From: Betaproteobacteria bacterium
Lineage (GTDB): Bacteria > Pseudomonadota > Gammaproteobacteria > Burkholderiales > SG8-39
Assembly (NCBI GenBank): GCA_016195915.1
Contig: JACPYS010000058.1
Span: 62,001 to 126,000, forward strand
Reading direction: 5' to 3'
DNA length: 64,000 nt
In this document: positions 17,178 through 26,868 of the stretch, piece after piece
How the letters are laid out: the number at the start of each line of letters is the position of its first letter
How positions within the stretch are numbered: position 1 is the stretch's first letter
Made by a program: the position numbers and the translations under genes
Notes under the pieces: generated by a model
Database searches by the model: none
What the model saw: only the letters and a program-made list of their open reading frames with translations
Told to the model about the DNA's origin: nothing

Positions 17178-18413
17178 CTAGCGCAGCACGCCAATCACGC
17201 CTTCGGCTTCCAGCCGGACCAACTCCGTTTCGCCCATCCCGAGTTCCTCTCCGAGCACCTCGCGCGTGTGCTGGCCAAGCAAGGGCGGCGCACGGCAGTA
17301 TTCGACGGGCGTCTCGGAAAAACGCATCGGATTCGCCACCCCCGGCACGCGCACGCCGTGCGGGTGCTCAAGTTCGATCTTGGTGCCGTGATGTGCGGCC
17401 TGCGGATGGGCGAGCGCCTGGCGATAGTCATTGATCGGCCCGCAGGGTACGCCCGCGCGATAGCAGATGTCCTCCCACTCGGCGCAGGTCCTGGTGCGAA
17501 ATACCGACGAAAGCGCTTCGAACAGCGCATCGTGGTTCGCCATTCGCGCAGCGTTGTCAGCGAAACGCTCGTCGGCGGCGAGTTCGGGCTTGTCCATCGC
17601 GCGGCACAGCGATTCGAACTGGGAATGGTTGGCACTCGCCACGACCATCTGTCCGTCGGCGCAGGGGAACACGTCGTAAGGCGTGATGTTGGCCGACGCT
17701 GTGCCGATGCGTCCCGGTACCTTGCCGCTGAAGAAATAGTTCGACAGCTGTCCCGAACTCATCGCCATTGCCGTGTCGAACAGCGAGACGTCGACGTACT
17801 GCCCGGCGCCGCAGATGTCACGATGATGCAGCGCAGCCAGGATCGAAACAGTCGCGTACATGCCGGTGAACAGATCCACGATCGGAATACCGATCTTCTG
17901 CGGCCCGCCTCCGGGCCGGTCGTCGCGCTCGCCGGTAACGCTCATCAGGCCGCCCAGTCCCTGGAACAGATAGTCGTATCCAGGCCGCTCGGCGTAAGGC
18001 CCGTCCTGGCCGAACCCGGTGATGGAGCAATACACGATACGAGGGTTGACGGCTCGCATCGCTTGATAGTCGAGCCCGAATTTCTTCATGCCGCCGACCT
18101 TGTAATTCTCGATCACGACGTCGGCTCGCTTCGCGAGGTCCCGCACCAGCTGCTGGCCTTGCGGCACCGAAATGTCGATTGCCACCGAGCGCTTGTTGCG
18201 ATTGGCCGAGAGGTAATAGGCCGATTCCCGCGTCGCTTCGCCTTGGGCGTTTTTCAGCCAGGGTGGCCCCCAGTGGCGCGAGTCGTCGCCGGCCACCGGG
18301 CGCTCCACCTTGATCACGTCGGCACCGAGGTCCCCCAGGTTCTGCACGCACCAGGGCCCCGCGAGCACACGCGAAAGGTCGAGCACGCGCACGCCAGTCA
18401 AAGGCCCGGGCAT
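17178..18413 (-). CDS. Family III CoA-transferase (CaiB/BaiF), copy 1
   Basis: This 411-residue protein has the family start GVRVLDLSRVLAGPWCVQNL, the CoA-site segment ENYKVGGMKKFGLDY and SITGFGQDGPYAERPGYD. The presumed catalytic Asp180 lies in GIPIVDLFTG, where the family forms an acyl anhydride with the acid. It activates a carboxylic acid by moving CoA from a donor thioester. It is the last gene of the carboxylase operon, 12 bases after the hydratase. It is closely related to the protein at 26869-28092. Confidence 0.93.
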   Translation of the reverse strand: MPGPLTGVRVLDLSRVLAGPWCVQNLGDLGADVIKVERPVAGDDSRHWGPPWLKNAQGEATRESAYYLSANRNKRSVAIDISVPQGQQLVRDLAKRADVVIENYKVGGMKKFGLDYQAMRAVNPRIVYCSITGFGQDGPYAERPGYDYLFQGLGGLMSVTGERDDRPGGGPQKIGIPIVDLFTGMYATVSILAALHHRDICGAGQYVDVSLFDTAMAMSSGQLSNYFFSGKVPGRIGTASANITPYDVFPCADGQMVVASANHSQFESLCRAMDKPELAADERFADNAARMANHDALFEALSSVFRTRTCAEWEDICYRAGVPCGPINDYRQALAHPQAAHHGTKIELEHPHGVRVPGVANPMRFSETPVEYCRAPPLLGQHTREVLGEELGMGETELVRLEAEGVIGVLR

Positions 18414-18425
18414 CGTTCCCCTCCC

Positions 18426-19214
18426 TCAGCTTGTGCGTGACCAGCGCGGCCTGCGCTTTTCGTAGAAGGCGGCGATCCCTTCGCGCGCATCGTCGGTTTC
18501 CCACAGGTCCGCAAGCACCCGAGCGGTATGCACGATTGCGGCCGCTTGCTCCAGCCGCGGGACTTCAGCGATCAACCGCTTGCATGCCGCAAGCGCGCTC
18601 GGCGAGCATCGCAGGATCGCATCCAACTCCTGCGTTACTGCCGCATCGAGCGCGCTTCGAGGTACGACGCGATCGAACAGCCCCAGGCGCAGGCCCTCCT
18701 CCGCCGGAAAGCGCTGCGCTGTGAGAAACAGCCTGCGCGCCGCTGCCGCGCCGATGCGCTCCAGAACGTAGGGGGAAATCGTTGCCGGCGCGATGCCGAT
18801 TCTTGGCTCGGTGAATCCGAAGGTCGCGGTTTCGGAGGCAATCGCGATGTCGGCGACCGACACGAGCCCTGCGCCTCCGCCATGCGCCGGGCCGTTCACG
18901 CGCGCGAGCACTGGAACGGGAAGCGCGCGCATCGCGGCAAGCAACCCCGCGAACCGCTCGCTGCGCTGCGCGCGCAGCGAGCGGTCGCCCGCCACGGCTT
19001 CGCGCATCGACTTGATGTCTCCACCCGCGCAAAAGCTCTCCCCCGCCCCGGTAAGAACCACGGCGCGCAACTCATTGTCACCGTGCAACGCCTCCACGCA
19101 ATGCTCTAGTTCGCCTGCCAGCTCCGGACTGAGCGCGTTGTGCGCGTCCGGGCGATTAAGCGTGAGCGTCACGATATGTTCCGCATGGCGCTCGACCATG
19201 AGAACGGCGCTCAC
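18426..19214 (-). CDS. Enoyl-CoA hydratase, LiuC/AtuE-like (methylglutaconyl-type)
   Basis: This 262-residue crotonase uses the GTG at 19214, which overlaps the stop of the carboxylase alpha gene (GTGA). It has FCAGGDIKSM and HGGGAGLVSVADIAIAS. The block EPRIGIAPATISPYVLERIG is characteristic of 3-methylglutaconyl-CoA and isohexenylglutaconyl-CoA hydratases (LiuC/AtuE) and retains the second catalytic Glu. Directly downstream of both carboxylase subunits, it is placed to hydrate the carboxylated enoyl-CoA. It belongs to a different subgroup from the crotonases at 16359 and 26047. Confidence 0.88.
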   Translation of the reverse strand: MSAVLMVERHAEHIVTLTLNRPDAHNALSPELAGELEHCVEALHGDNELRAVVLTGAGESFCAGGDIKSMREAVAGDRSLRAQRSERFAGLLAAMRALPVPVLARVNGPAHGGGAGLVSVADIAIASETATFGFTEPRIGIAPATISPYVLERIGAAAARRLFLTAQRFPAEEGLRLGLFDRVVPRSALDAAVTQELDAILRCSPSALAACKRLIAEVPRLEQAAAIVHTARVLADLWETDDAREGIAAFYEKRRPRWSRTS

Positions 19215-21151
19215 GCCTGCACCGCCTGCCGTGCGCCGATCACGGCCAGTCGCGCGCCCGGGGCAACCTGCATTCCGACATGCACCAGGATCTCCTCGAC
19301 GACCCCCGACACGCCGGCGGCCACGTGGTTCTCCATCTTCATCGATTCGATCACCACCACTGATTGTCCCCGCTTCACCACCTCGCCGGGTCTGGCAAGA
19401 ACCGCGCTCACCCGGCCGGCAAGCGGCGAACGCACCAGTGCCTCGCCCGCGCTGGCGCTTATGCCGGGCGCCAAGGTCACTTCGCGGAAGCGCCGCATCG
19501 GGCCGCCGGCCTGCAGCCACAGGAGCTCCTCGGTCCATGCGCAATCGAACGCAACGCTCACGCCGCCGATCTCGAGTTCGCGACCCCGGATCGCCGCGGA
19601 CACTGGCTCGCCTTTTTCGCTCGCTATCCAGAGAGCCTCGCGGTCGCGCCGGACTTGCAGCTTGCGGCGCATCCCGTCGCACTCGATTTCAACCGCCTGG
19701 GTCAGCGCTCCCACCGGAAGCTGCATCCCGGGAACCGCGCGGGGGCCTTCGGCATAATAAATCAGCGCAGCGCGCAGGAAATCACCCTCGAGCGGTGCGG
19801 GCGGCGAAAGCGCCGCTCTGCTCCCTTCGATGAACCCGGTGCCCGCGCTTCCGGCCGCAAACTCGGGGTGCGCAAGACACGCGATGAGGAAATCGCGATT
19901 GGTGACGACGCCGAGCGCGCAGGTCTCGCGCAATGCCGCGATCAGCCGGTGACGCGCCTCGTTGCGGGTAGCTCCGTGCGCGACAATCTTGGCGAGCATC
20001 GGATCGTAATAGGGCGTGACCTGCGCGCCCTGCACGATTCCGGCATCCACGCGCACGCGCTGAGGGACCCGCCAGAGCGCGACCGTGCCGGTTTGCGGCA
20101 GGAAATCCTGCTCGGGGTCTTCAGCGTACAGGCGCGCCTCGATCGCATGGCCGCGCATTTCCACGTCTTCCTGCGCGAACGGCAGCGCCTCGCCTTGCGC
20201 AATCCGCAGCTGCAGTTCGACCAGGTCGAGTCCTGTCACCATCTCGGTCACCGGATGCTCGACCTGCAGGCGGGTGTTCATTTCCATGAAAAAACATTCG
20301 CCGCCCGGATCGAGCAGGCATTCCACCGTGCCCGCGCCGATGTAGCCGATCGCGCGCGCAGCCGTGACCGCCAACTCGCCGAGCCGGTGGCGCAGCTTCG
20401 CGTCCACCGCGGGGGACGGACATTCCTCGATCACCTTCTGGTGGCGGCGCTGCACCGAGCAATCGCGCTCGCCCAGGTGCACGACGTGGCCGTGCGCATC
20501 GGCCAATACCTGCACTTCCACGTGGCGCGCTTGCTCCAGAGCCCGCTCGAGCAGGACCTCGCGCGAGCCAAACGCCTGCTCGCTTTCCGTTCGTGCGGAC
20601 GTGAGCGCGGCCTGGAACGCGTCCCGGCTTGCGACGCGTCGCATGCCGCGACCGCCGCCGCCATCGGCCGCCTTGATCATCAACGGATAGCCGATGCTCC
20701 CGGCTTCGCCCGCAAGCCTCGCATCGGACTGATCCTCGCCGCAATAGCCGGGGATGCAGGCGACCCCCGCCGCCTGCATGCGGCGCTTGGCAGCAGACTT
20801 GTTGGCCATCGCGACGATCGCCTCGGCCGGCGGGCCGACAAATACGATTCCCGCCTCTCGGCAGGCGCGCGCGAAGTGCGGATTCTCCGACAGAAAACCG
20901 TAACCCGGATGCACCGCCTGTGCAGCCGTGCGGCGGCACGCATCGAGTATCCGCGCGATCGAAAGGTAGGACTCTGCCACGGCTGCCGGTCCGATCCACA
21001 CCGCGGCGTCGGCGGCGCGAACGTGCGGCGCATCGCGGTCGGCATCGGAGTACACGGCCACGCAACGCAAGCCCAGCCGGCGGGCGCTGCGCATCACGCG
21101 CAACGCAATTTCGCCGCGGTTCGCAATCAGCAGCGTCTCGAATCGCATCAT
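19211..21151 (-). CDS. Acyl-CoA carboxylase alpha subunit (biotin carboxylase plus biotin carrier)
   Basis: This 646-residue protein starts at the ATG at 21151, overlapping the beta-subunit stop (ATGA). The biotin carboxylase N-domain has LLIANRGEIALRVMR, the ATP-grasp loop KAADGGGGRGMRRV, and FMEMNTRLQVEHPVTEMVTGLDLVE. The C-terminal biotinyl domain carries Lys605 in ESMKMEN instead of the usual EAMKM. This size matches the methylcrotonyl-, geranyl- and propionyl-CoA carboxylase alpha chains rather than AccC. It carboxylates biotin with bicarbonate and ATP. Confidence 0.93.
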   Translation of the reverse strand: MMRFETLLIANRGEIALRVMRSARRLGLRCVAVYSDADRDAPHVRAADAAVWIGPAAVAESYLSIARILDACRRTAAQAVHPGYGFLSENPHFARACREAGIVFVGPPAEAIVAMANKSAAKRRMQAAGVACIPGYCGEDQSDARLAGEAGSIGYPLMIKAADGGGGRGMRRVASRDAFQAALTSARTESEQAFGSREVLLERALEQARHVEVQVLADAHGHVVHLGERDCSVQRRHQKVIEECPSPAVDAKLRHRLGELAVTAARAIGYIGAGTVECLLDPGGECFFMEMNTRLQVEHPVTEMVTGLDLVELQLRIAQGEALPFAQEDVEMRGHAIEARLYAEDPEQDFLPQTGTVALWRVPQRVRVDAGIVQGAQVTPYYDPMLAKIVAHGATRNEARHRLIAALRETCALGVVTNRDFLIACLAHPEFAAGSAGTGFIEGSRAALSPPAPLEGDFLRAALIYYAEGPRAVPGMQLPVGALTQAVEIECDGMRRKLQVRRDREALWIASEKGEPVSAAIRGRELEIGGVSVAFDCAWTEELLWLQAGGPMRRFREVTLAPGISASAGEALVRSPLAGRVSAVLARPGEVVKRGQSVVVIESMKMENHVAAGVSGVVEEILVHVGMQVAPGARLAVIGARQAVQA

Positions 21152-22761
21152 GGCCGCGCCACGCCGAATTGCACCGGCCGCAGGCTGCGCCGGCGTGCGC
21201 TCGCGCACAGATCCAGCGCCATGCCGAGAACCGCCCGGGTATCTCGCGGGTCGATGATGCCGTCGTCGAGCAGCAGTCCGGAAGTGTAGAACGCGTCCGC
21301 CTGGCGCTCGAAGCCGGCGACGATGCGCGCATGCTGTTCGGCCAGCATTGCCTCATCGAGTGACGCACCACGACGCTTCGCCGCGGCTCGCGCGACGAAC
21401 TCCATGGTGAGTGCCGCCTGCTCGCCGCCCATGACGGTGGTGTTCGCGTTTGGCCAGGTAAAGGCGAAATCAGGGTTGAAGGCGCGGCCGCACATGCCGT
21501 AATTGCCCGCCCCCACGGAAGCGCCGATGTGAAGCGCGATTCGTGGCACGTTGGCGTTGGCCACCGCCTGGATCATCTTGGAGCCGTGCTTGATCATGCC
21601 ACCGCGCTCGGAATCGACGCCGACGATATAGCCCGTGGTGTTATGCAGGAATATCAGGGGCGTACCCGACTGGCAGCACAACTGGATGAAATGCGTCGCC
21701 TTGTTGGCGCCGGCCGGATCGAGCGGTCCATTGTTGCCGATGAATCCAACCGCGCGACTCGCGAGCCGGGCATGCGCGCAGACCGTCGCCGCGCCGTAGA
21801 GCGGCTTGAAATCCGCAATCACCGATCCGTCCACGATGCGTGCCAGCACTTCGCGCACGTCATACGGCCTGCGCGCCTCGAGCGGCACGAAATCGAGCAG
21901 TTCCTCCGCCGCGCAAGCCGGCGGATCGCCGGGATCGGATTGCATGGCCCTCTCCCACTCGAGCAGGCCTATCAGTTCGCGCGCGAGGCGGATCGCATCG
22001 CGATCATCCTCCGCGAGGTATTCGGCGAGTCCCGAAATCGTGGCGTGCATTTCCGCGCCCCCGATGGTTTCCTCGTCGGCCTCTTCTCCCGTTGCCGCCT
22101 TTAGCAGCGCCGGCCCGGCGAGGAAAGCACGCGAGCGGTTTCTCACCATGACGACGTAATCCGACATCCCCGGCATGTAGGCGCCGCCCGCGGTGGAAGC
22201 GCCATGCACGATGGTGATCAATGGATTTCCCGCCGCGGAGAGCTTCGCCAGGCGGTAATAAAGGCCTCCGCCGCGGATGAAATGCTCGACCTGATAGGTG
22301 AGCAGGTTCGCGCCGGCGGATTCGACCAGATGCACGAACGGCAGTTTTTGCTCGAGCGCGATGTCCATCGCGCGCAGTTGTTTCTCGAGGCCCATCGGCT
22401 GGCGCGCACCCGCGGCAATCGCGCTGTTGGTGGCCGATATCAGGCAGCGCACGCCTGAGACCACCCCGATACCGGTAATCGTCCCGCCGCCGGGGATCGA
22501 TTTGCGCGGATCGTCCACCTCCTGCGCATAACCGGCGAGCGAGGAAAGCTGGAGCCACGACGAGCCCGTGTCGAGCAGCAGCGCCACGCGTTCCTGCGGC
22601 ATCAGCTGGCCGCGCTCGCGAAAGCGTTTTTCGGCGGCATGGGCCGCATCGAGCGACCGGCGCTCGAGTGCACGCCATTCGGCGATTCGTGCGAGCCACT
22701 GCCCCCGGTTCCGGGTCGCCGCGGGGCCTTGCACGTCGATGCGTGATTCGAACTTCGGCAT
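21148..22761 (-). CDS. Acyl-CoA carboxylase beta subunit (carboxyltransferase)
   Basis: This 537-residue carboxyltransferase has paired crotonase-like halves, with HGASTAGGAYMPGMSDYVVMV in the first and GASVGAGNYGMCGRAFNPDF plus MGGEQAALTM in the second. It moves carboxyl from biotin to an acyl-CoA. Gene order beta-alpha-hydratase and the AtuA-like neighbour recall leucine/isovalerate (liu) and acyclic terpene (atu) clusters. The active-site segment RGGGLYYRLAKLSA differs from the usual methylcrotonyl-CoA carboxylase HFGRIFFNQANMSA, so the substrate remains open. It is the first gene of the minus-strand operon, divergent from the AtuA-like gene. Confidence 0.92.
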   Translation of the reverse strand: MPKFESRIDVQGPAATRNRGQWLARIAEWRALERRSLDAAHAAEKRFRERGQLMPQERVALLLDTGSSWLQLSSLAGYAQEVDDPRKSIPGGGTITGIGVVSGVRCLISATNSAIAAGARQPMGLEKQLRAMDIALEQKLPFVHLVESAGANLLTYQVEHFIRGGGLYYRLAKLSAAGNPLITIVHGASTAGGAYMPGMSDYVVMVRNRSRAFLAGPALLKAATGEEADEETIGGAEMHATISGLAEYLAEDDRDAIRLARELIGLLEWERAMQSDPGDPPACAAEELLDFVPLEARRPYDVREVLARIVDGSVIADFKPLYGAATVCAHARLASRAVGFIGNNGPLDPAGANKATHFIQLCCQSGTPLIFLHNTTGYIVGVDSERGGMIKHGSKMIQAVANANVPRIALHIGASVGAGNYGMCGRAFNPDFAFTWPNANTTVMGGEQAALTMEFVARAAAKRRGASLDEAMLAEQHARIVAGFERQADAFYTSGLLLDDGIIDPRDTRAVLGMALDLCASARRRSLRPVQFGVARP

Positions 22762-22826
22762 GCGCTCCTCTCAGTGCTGACGGTGCAACAGCTGCCGCTT
22801 GCTTCGTCACAGGGCGCAAGGCTAGC

Positions 22827-24641
22827 ATGGGCATGATGGCAAATGACAAGATCGTTCGCATCGGGGGCGCCAGCGCCGCGTGGGGCGACTCCACGCTCGC
22901 CACCCCGCAGTTGCTCGCTGCACCGAGCATCGACTACCTGGTCTACGACTACCTCGCCGAAACGACGATGGCGATCCTTGCGCGTCAGAAACAGAAGCAC
23001 CCGGATATGGGTTACGCGCACGATTTCGTTACCGGCGCGATCGGTGAACACCTCGAGACGATCGCGCGGCGGGGCGTGAAACTGGTGGCGAACGCGGGCG
23101 GGCTGAACCCGGTGGCCTGTGCGCGGGCGATCGAAAGATTGGCACGCGATGCGGGCGTTTCCCTCAGGGTCGCCGCGGTGGTGGGTGACGACGTGATGGC
23201 CGAGATCCCCGCCCTGCGTGCCGTGGGAGCGCGCTGTTTCGAAACCGGGGAACCGCTGCCCGGGAGCGTTCTTTCGGCCAACGCGTATACGGGCGCCGCC
23301 GGCATTGCCAGGGCCCTGGCGCTCGGCGCGCAGGTCGTGGTTACCGGTCGTTGCGTGGACAGCGCGGTCGCACTCGGACCGCTGGCCCACGAATTTGGCT
23401 GGGCGTGGGACGACTTCGACCGGCTCGCGCAAGGTTCGCTCGCAGGGCACATCATCGAATGTGGCGCGCAGGCGACGGGCGGCCTGTTTACCGACTGGGA
23501 CCAGGTGCCGGATTGGGACTGCATCGGTTACCCGATCCTCGAATGCGCCGCCGACGGATCGTTTGTCGTCACCAAACCCGAAGAGACCGGAGGGCTGGTG
23601 TCGCCCGCCGCGGTCGCCGAACAGATACTCTATGAACTCGGCGATCCCGCCGCTTACATACTGGCCGACGTCATCTGCGACTTCCGCAACCTGCGGGTCG
23701 AAACCGCCGGAACGGAGCGGGTCCGCGTCTCGGGTGCATGTGGACGAGCGCCGACCAACGACTACAAGGTCTCGGTCACCTACGAGCGCGATTTCCAGAT
23801 CGAAGCGCTGCAGATGATCCGGGGTCTGAACGCGCAGGCGAAGGCGAAGAAGACGGCGGAGGCGTTCCTCGCGCGTACGCGCCGCATGATGGCCGCGAAG
23901 GGTCTCGGCGATTACGCCGAAACGCGCGTGGAATATCTCGGTACGGAATCGATGTACGGCCCTCATGGCCGGATCAAGGACGCGCGCGAAGTGGTGCTCC
24001 GGATTGCGGCGCGCCATCCCTCGCGTGCGGCGCTGGAGTGCCTGCGCAAGGAACTCGCCTCGGCCGGCGTTTCGATGGGACCCGGTACGCGCGGGCATTT
24101 CGGCGGCCGGCCGGAAATCCGCGCCTGCATCCGGCATTTCGCGACCCTGATACCCAAGCAGAAGGTGAAGCTCAGAGTGCTGCTCGAGGACCGCGAAACA
24201 CCGGTGGAGGTGATGGCGCCGGTCGCTGATCCCGCGCCTCGGGCGCCGGAGGCCACCGGCGTCGTCGCGGGTCCGCCCGAAAAACCCGTCACTGTGCCGC
24301 TGCTACGGCTTGCGCACGCAAGAAGCGGCGACAAGGGCAATACCTCGAACATCGGAGTCATCGCGCGCAAGCCCGAGTACCTGCCCTGGATCCGCCGCGC
24401 CCTCACCCCGGAGGCTGTGGGACGATACTTTGCCCACCTGATGACCGGCAACCGCGTCGAGCGCCATGAGCTGCCCGGGTTGAACGCACTCAATTTTCTG
24501 CTGCACGATGCGCTCGCCGGTGGCGGAACGTCCTCGCTCTCTTCGGATCCGCTGGGCAAGTCGTATGCCCAGATCCTGCTCGATTTCCCGGTCGAGATTC
24601 CGGCCGATCTGGCGATCAAACACGGCCGGCTTGACGCCTGA
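22827..24641 (+). CDS. Acyclic terpene utilisation AtuA-like protein (DUF1446)
   Basis: This is a 604-residue protein with the start chosen at 22827; further ATGs at 22833 and 22836 are possible. Residues 6 to about 450 form the AtuA/DUF1446 domain (IVRIGGASAAWGDS, DYLAETTMAILARQK, LVANAGGLNPVACA, YTGAAGIARAL). The C-terminal 110 residues form the AtuA-associated ferredoxin-fold domain (LRLAHARSGDKGNTSNIGVIA). AtuA is required for citronellol and geraniol degradation in Pseudomonas, but its reaction is unknown. It lies divergent from the carboxylase operon across 65 bases and heads the plus-strand operon. Confidence 0.9.
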   Translation: MGMMANDKIVRIGGASAAWGDSTLATPQLLAAPSIDYLVYDYLAETTMAILARQKQKHPDMGYAHDFVTGAIGEHLETIARRGVKLVANAGGLNPVACARAIERLARDAGVSLRVAAVVGDDVMAEIPALRAVGARCFETGEPLPGSVLSANAYTGAAGIARALALGAQVVVTGRCVDSAVALGPLAHEFGWAWDDFDRLAQGSLAGHIIECGAQATGGLFTDWDQVPDWDCIGYPILECAADGSFVVTKPEETGGLVSPAAVAEQILYELGDPAAYILADVICDFRNLRVETAGTERVRVSGACGRAPTNDYKVSVTYERDFQIEALQMIRGLNAQAKAKKTAEAFLARTRRMMAAKGLGDYAETRVEYLGTESMYGPHGRIKDAREVVLRIAARHPSRAALECLRKELASAGVSMGPGTRGHFGGRPEIRACIRHFATLIPKQKVKLRVLLEDRETPVEVMAPVADPAPRAPEATGVVAGPPEKPVTVPLLRLAHARSGDKGNTSNIGVIARKPEYLPWIRRALTPEAVGRYFAHLMTGNRVERHELPGLNALNFLLHDALAGGGTSSLSSDPLGKSYAQILLDFPVEIPADLAIKHGRLDA

Positions 24642-24668
24642 TACCGCGCACCTACAATCGGACGAGCC

Positions 24669-25973
24669 ATGTTCGAAGGACTCAAGAAGGCGCGCCAGCG
24701 CGCACGCGACCGCGCTTCCGTGCGAACTGTACGCAATGCCTGCAGGATGCTGATGAGCGAGCGCGGAACGGCGAACAGCGTCAAGTTCGCAGCGCAAGTC
24801 ATCGAGCAGTACGAAGCGCTGTCCGGCGAGGCGCACGCAGAATTCGTGACCATGCTCGCCGAGGAATTCTCTCCAGACCCGCAACGCGTGCTCGAGCAGG
24901 CCCACCGGTACGCCGAGACGCGCTCGGCAGAATCCCTGGTCGAGCTGTTCAACGAGGTCGAACCGCCGCGCCAGGAACTTCTGCGCCGCATTAACCGCGC
25001 CCCGAGAGGGGCCGCGACGTTGCTGCGCATTCGGACCGAGCTGTTGCGCGATCTCAAGCAACACCCGGAGCTGGCTGCCGTCGAAGCCGATTTTCATCAC
25101 CTGCTCAGTTCCTGGTACGACCCCGGATTCCTGAAGTTGGCGTGCGTGGACTGGCATTCTCCGGCGCACCTGCTGGAGCAGATCATCCACCACGAGGCGG
25201 TGCACGCCATTCGTGACTGGGGCGATCTGCGGCGCCGCCTGCAGCCCGACCGGCGGTGCTTCACGTTTCTTCATCCCATACTGCCGGAGGATCTGCTGAT
25301 TTTTGTGGAGGTTGCGCTGGTCAACGCGATGCCCGACGCGATCGCGCCGTTGATCGACGGCGACAACGTGGATCTGCATCCGGAGCGCGCGCGTTGTGCG
25401 GTGTTTTATTCGATTTCCAATTGCCAGCCCGGTCTGCGCGGCGTCTCGCTTGGGAACTTTCTCATCAAACAGGTGTGCGAAACGCTGAAGACGGAGTTTC
25501 CGCGCCTGACGCGTTTTTGCACGCTTTCCCCGATGCCGGGTTTTGCGTCATGGTTGCGGCGCGGTTCGCCCGTTGATGCGAAACGGCTTCCCAAGGGGGC
25601 GGAGGCGCGCGTGAACCAGGCGCGCAACCTGTTGCATGAGGCGTTCGGCGATCCTCTCCAGGTGCCTGAGCTTGCCGCATTGGAGGCTGCCGAAAAACCG
25701 GTGCGCGAGGCGTTGCTGCGACTGGGCGGCGCTTATCTCCTGATCACGCAATACCGCGAGGCGGAAAGCGACCCGGTGGCTAGTTTTCACCTCGGCAACG
25801 GCGCGCGCATCGAGCGCCTGAACTATCTCGCCAACCGTTCAACGCGGGGATTGCGTGAATCCTGCGGATTGATGGTCAATTACGTCTACGATCTGCCCGC
25901 GATAGAGCGTTGCCACGAAAATTTCGTCGCAGGCAAGGTCGAGGCTGCGCGCGAGGTGTTGCGCCTCGTTTGA
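24669..25973 (+). CDS. Malonyl-CoA decarboxylase
   Basis: This 434-residue protein has a helical N-terminal region and a GNAT-like catalytic region. The family motifs are VHAIRDWGDLRRRLQPDRRCFTF, FYSISNCQPGLRGVSLGNFL and FCTLSPMPGFASW. The enzyme converts malonyl-CoA to acetyl-CoA and CO2; some homologues accept methylmalonyl-CoA. Paired with an acyl-CoA carboxylase and CoA-transferases, it could remove malonyl-CoA formed by the pathway or by carboxylase side reactions. It starts 27 bases after the AtuA-like gene. Confidence 0.93.
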   Translation: MFEGLKKARQRARDRASVRTVRNACRMLMSERGTANSVKFAAQVIEQYEALSGEAHAEFVTMLAEEFSPDPQRVLEQAHRYAETRSAESLVELFNEVEPPRQELLRRINRAPRGAATLLRIRTELLRDLKQHPELAAVEADFHHLLSSWYDPGFLKLACVDWHSPAHLLEQIIHHEAVHAIRDWGDLRRRLQPDRRCFTFLHPILPEDLLIFVEVALVNAMPDAIAPLIDGDNVDLHPERARCAVFYSISNCQPGLRGVSLGNFLIKQVCETLKTEFPRLTRFCTLSPMPGFASWLRRGSPVDAKRLPKGAEARVNQARNLLHEAFGDPLQVPELAALEAAEKPVREALLRLGGAYLLITQYREAESDPVASFHLGNGARIERLNYLANRSTRGLRESCGLMVNYVYDLPAIERCHENFVAGKVEAAREVLRLV

Positions 25974-26046
25974 GAGGTGCTGCGGGAGCACGCGTATCAC
26001 GTGCGGGCGCGCGGTAAAATCGGCGTCGAACTCGAATGGGAAACCC

Positions 26047-26832
26047 ATGACTCCAGGCATTCGCGTGGTGCGCGACGGCGAAATCGCGACCGTCGCGCTG
26101 GACAATCCGGGCAAGCTCAACGCCCTGACGCTCGCGATGTGGGGCGAACTCGCCGCTTGCCTGCGAACACTTTCCGCAGACGACAGCCTGCGCTGTGTCG
26201 TACTGCGCGGAGCGGGAAGTGAAGCGTTTGCCGCTGGCGCGGACATCGCCGAATTCGAGCGCGTGCGCGATACGCGTGAGCAGGCGAAGGCCTATCATCG
26301 CGAGTACGTGTTCGGCGCCCTGCGCGCAGTCGCCGAATGCCCCCATCCCACCGTCGCGATGATCATGGGTCCGTGCGCGGGCGGCGGGCTGGAGATTGCC
26401 TGCCAGTGCGACCTGCGCATCGCGGGACGTTCCGCGCGTTTCGGCGTTCCCATCAACCGGCTGGGATTCGCCATCGCCTACGATGAGCTCGCCTCGCTAC
26501 TGCCGTTGATCGGCAAGGCGACGGCGCTGGAAATCCTGCTCGAGGGGCGCATGCTGAAGGCAGACGAGGCTTTTGCGAAGGGACTGCTCACGCGGGTCGT
26601 CGCCGACGCCAAGATCGAGGAAGAAGCCTATGCAGCCGCGAAGCGCATCGCGGCAGGCGCACCGCTGGTCGCGCGCTGGCACAAGCACTACGTGCGTCGG
26701 CTGCTACCGGCCGCCCCGCCCCTTACGGAAGCGGAAATCGACGCGAACTTCGAGTCGCTGGACACCGAGGACTACCGTATCGGGCGCGCGGCGTTCCTCG
26801 CCAAGACCAAACCCAAGTTCGTCGGCCGCTAG
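26047..26832 (+). CDS. Enoyl-CoA hydratase/isomerase (crotonase) family protein, copy 2
   Basis: This 261-residue crotonase is strikingly similar to the one at 16359-17138 (shared NPGKLNALT, LSADDS-RC, FAAGADI-EFE-VR and FGVPI). As in copy 1, the expected QPE catalytic-Glu motif is replaced by VPI, whereas GGGLEIA is kept. It precedes a family III CoA-transferase by 36 bases, the same pairing as around 17.2 kb. The reaction is unassigned; isomerase, hydrolase or decarboxylase roles are possible. Confidence 0.88.
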   Translation: MTPGIRVVRDGEIATVALDNPGKLNALTLAMWGELAACLRTLSADDSLRCVVLRGAGSEAFAAGADIAEFERVRDTREQAKAYHREYVFGALRAVAECPHPTVAMIMGPCAGGGLEIACQCDLRIAGRSARFGVPINRLGFAIAYDELASLLPLIGKATALEILLEGRMLKADEAFAKGLLTRVVADAKIEEEAYAAAKRIAAGAPLVARWHKHYVRRLLPAAPPLTEAEIDANFESLDTEDYRIGRAAFLAKTKPKFVGR

Positions 26833-26868
26833 AAGCGCGCGCTGGCGCAGTTCCTGAAAGGAAATACC

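Noticed and set aside
19364-21289. Open frame of 641 codons on the plus strand opposite the carboxylase alpha gene
   Set aside because: It is the antisense shadow of a clearly conserved biotin carboxylase, a common artefact of GC-rich codon use. It has no recognisable domain or ribosome-binding site.
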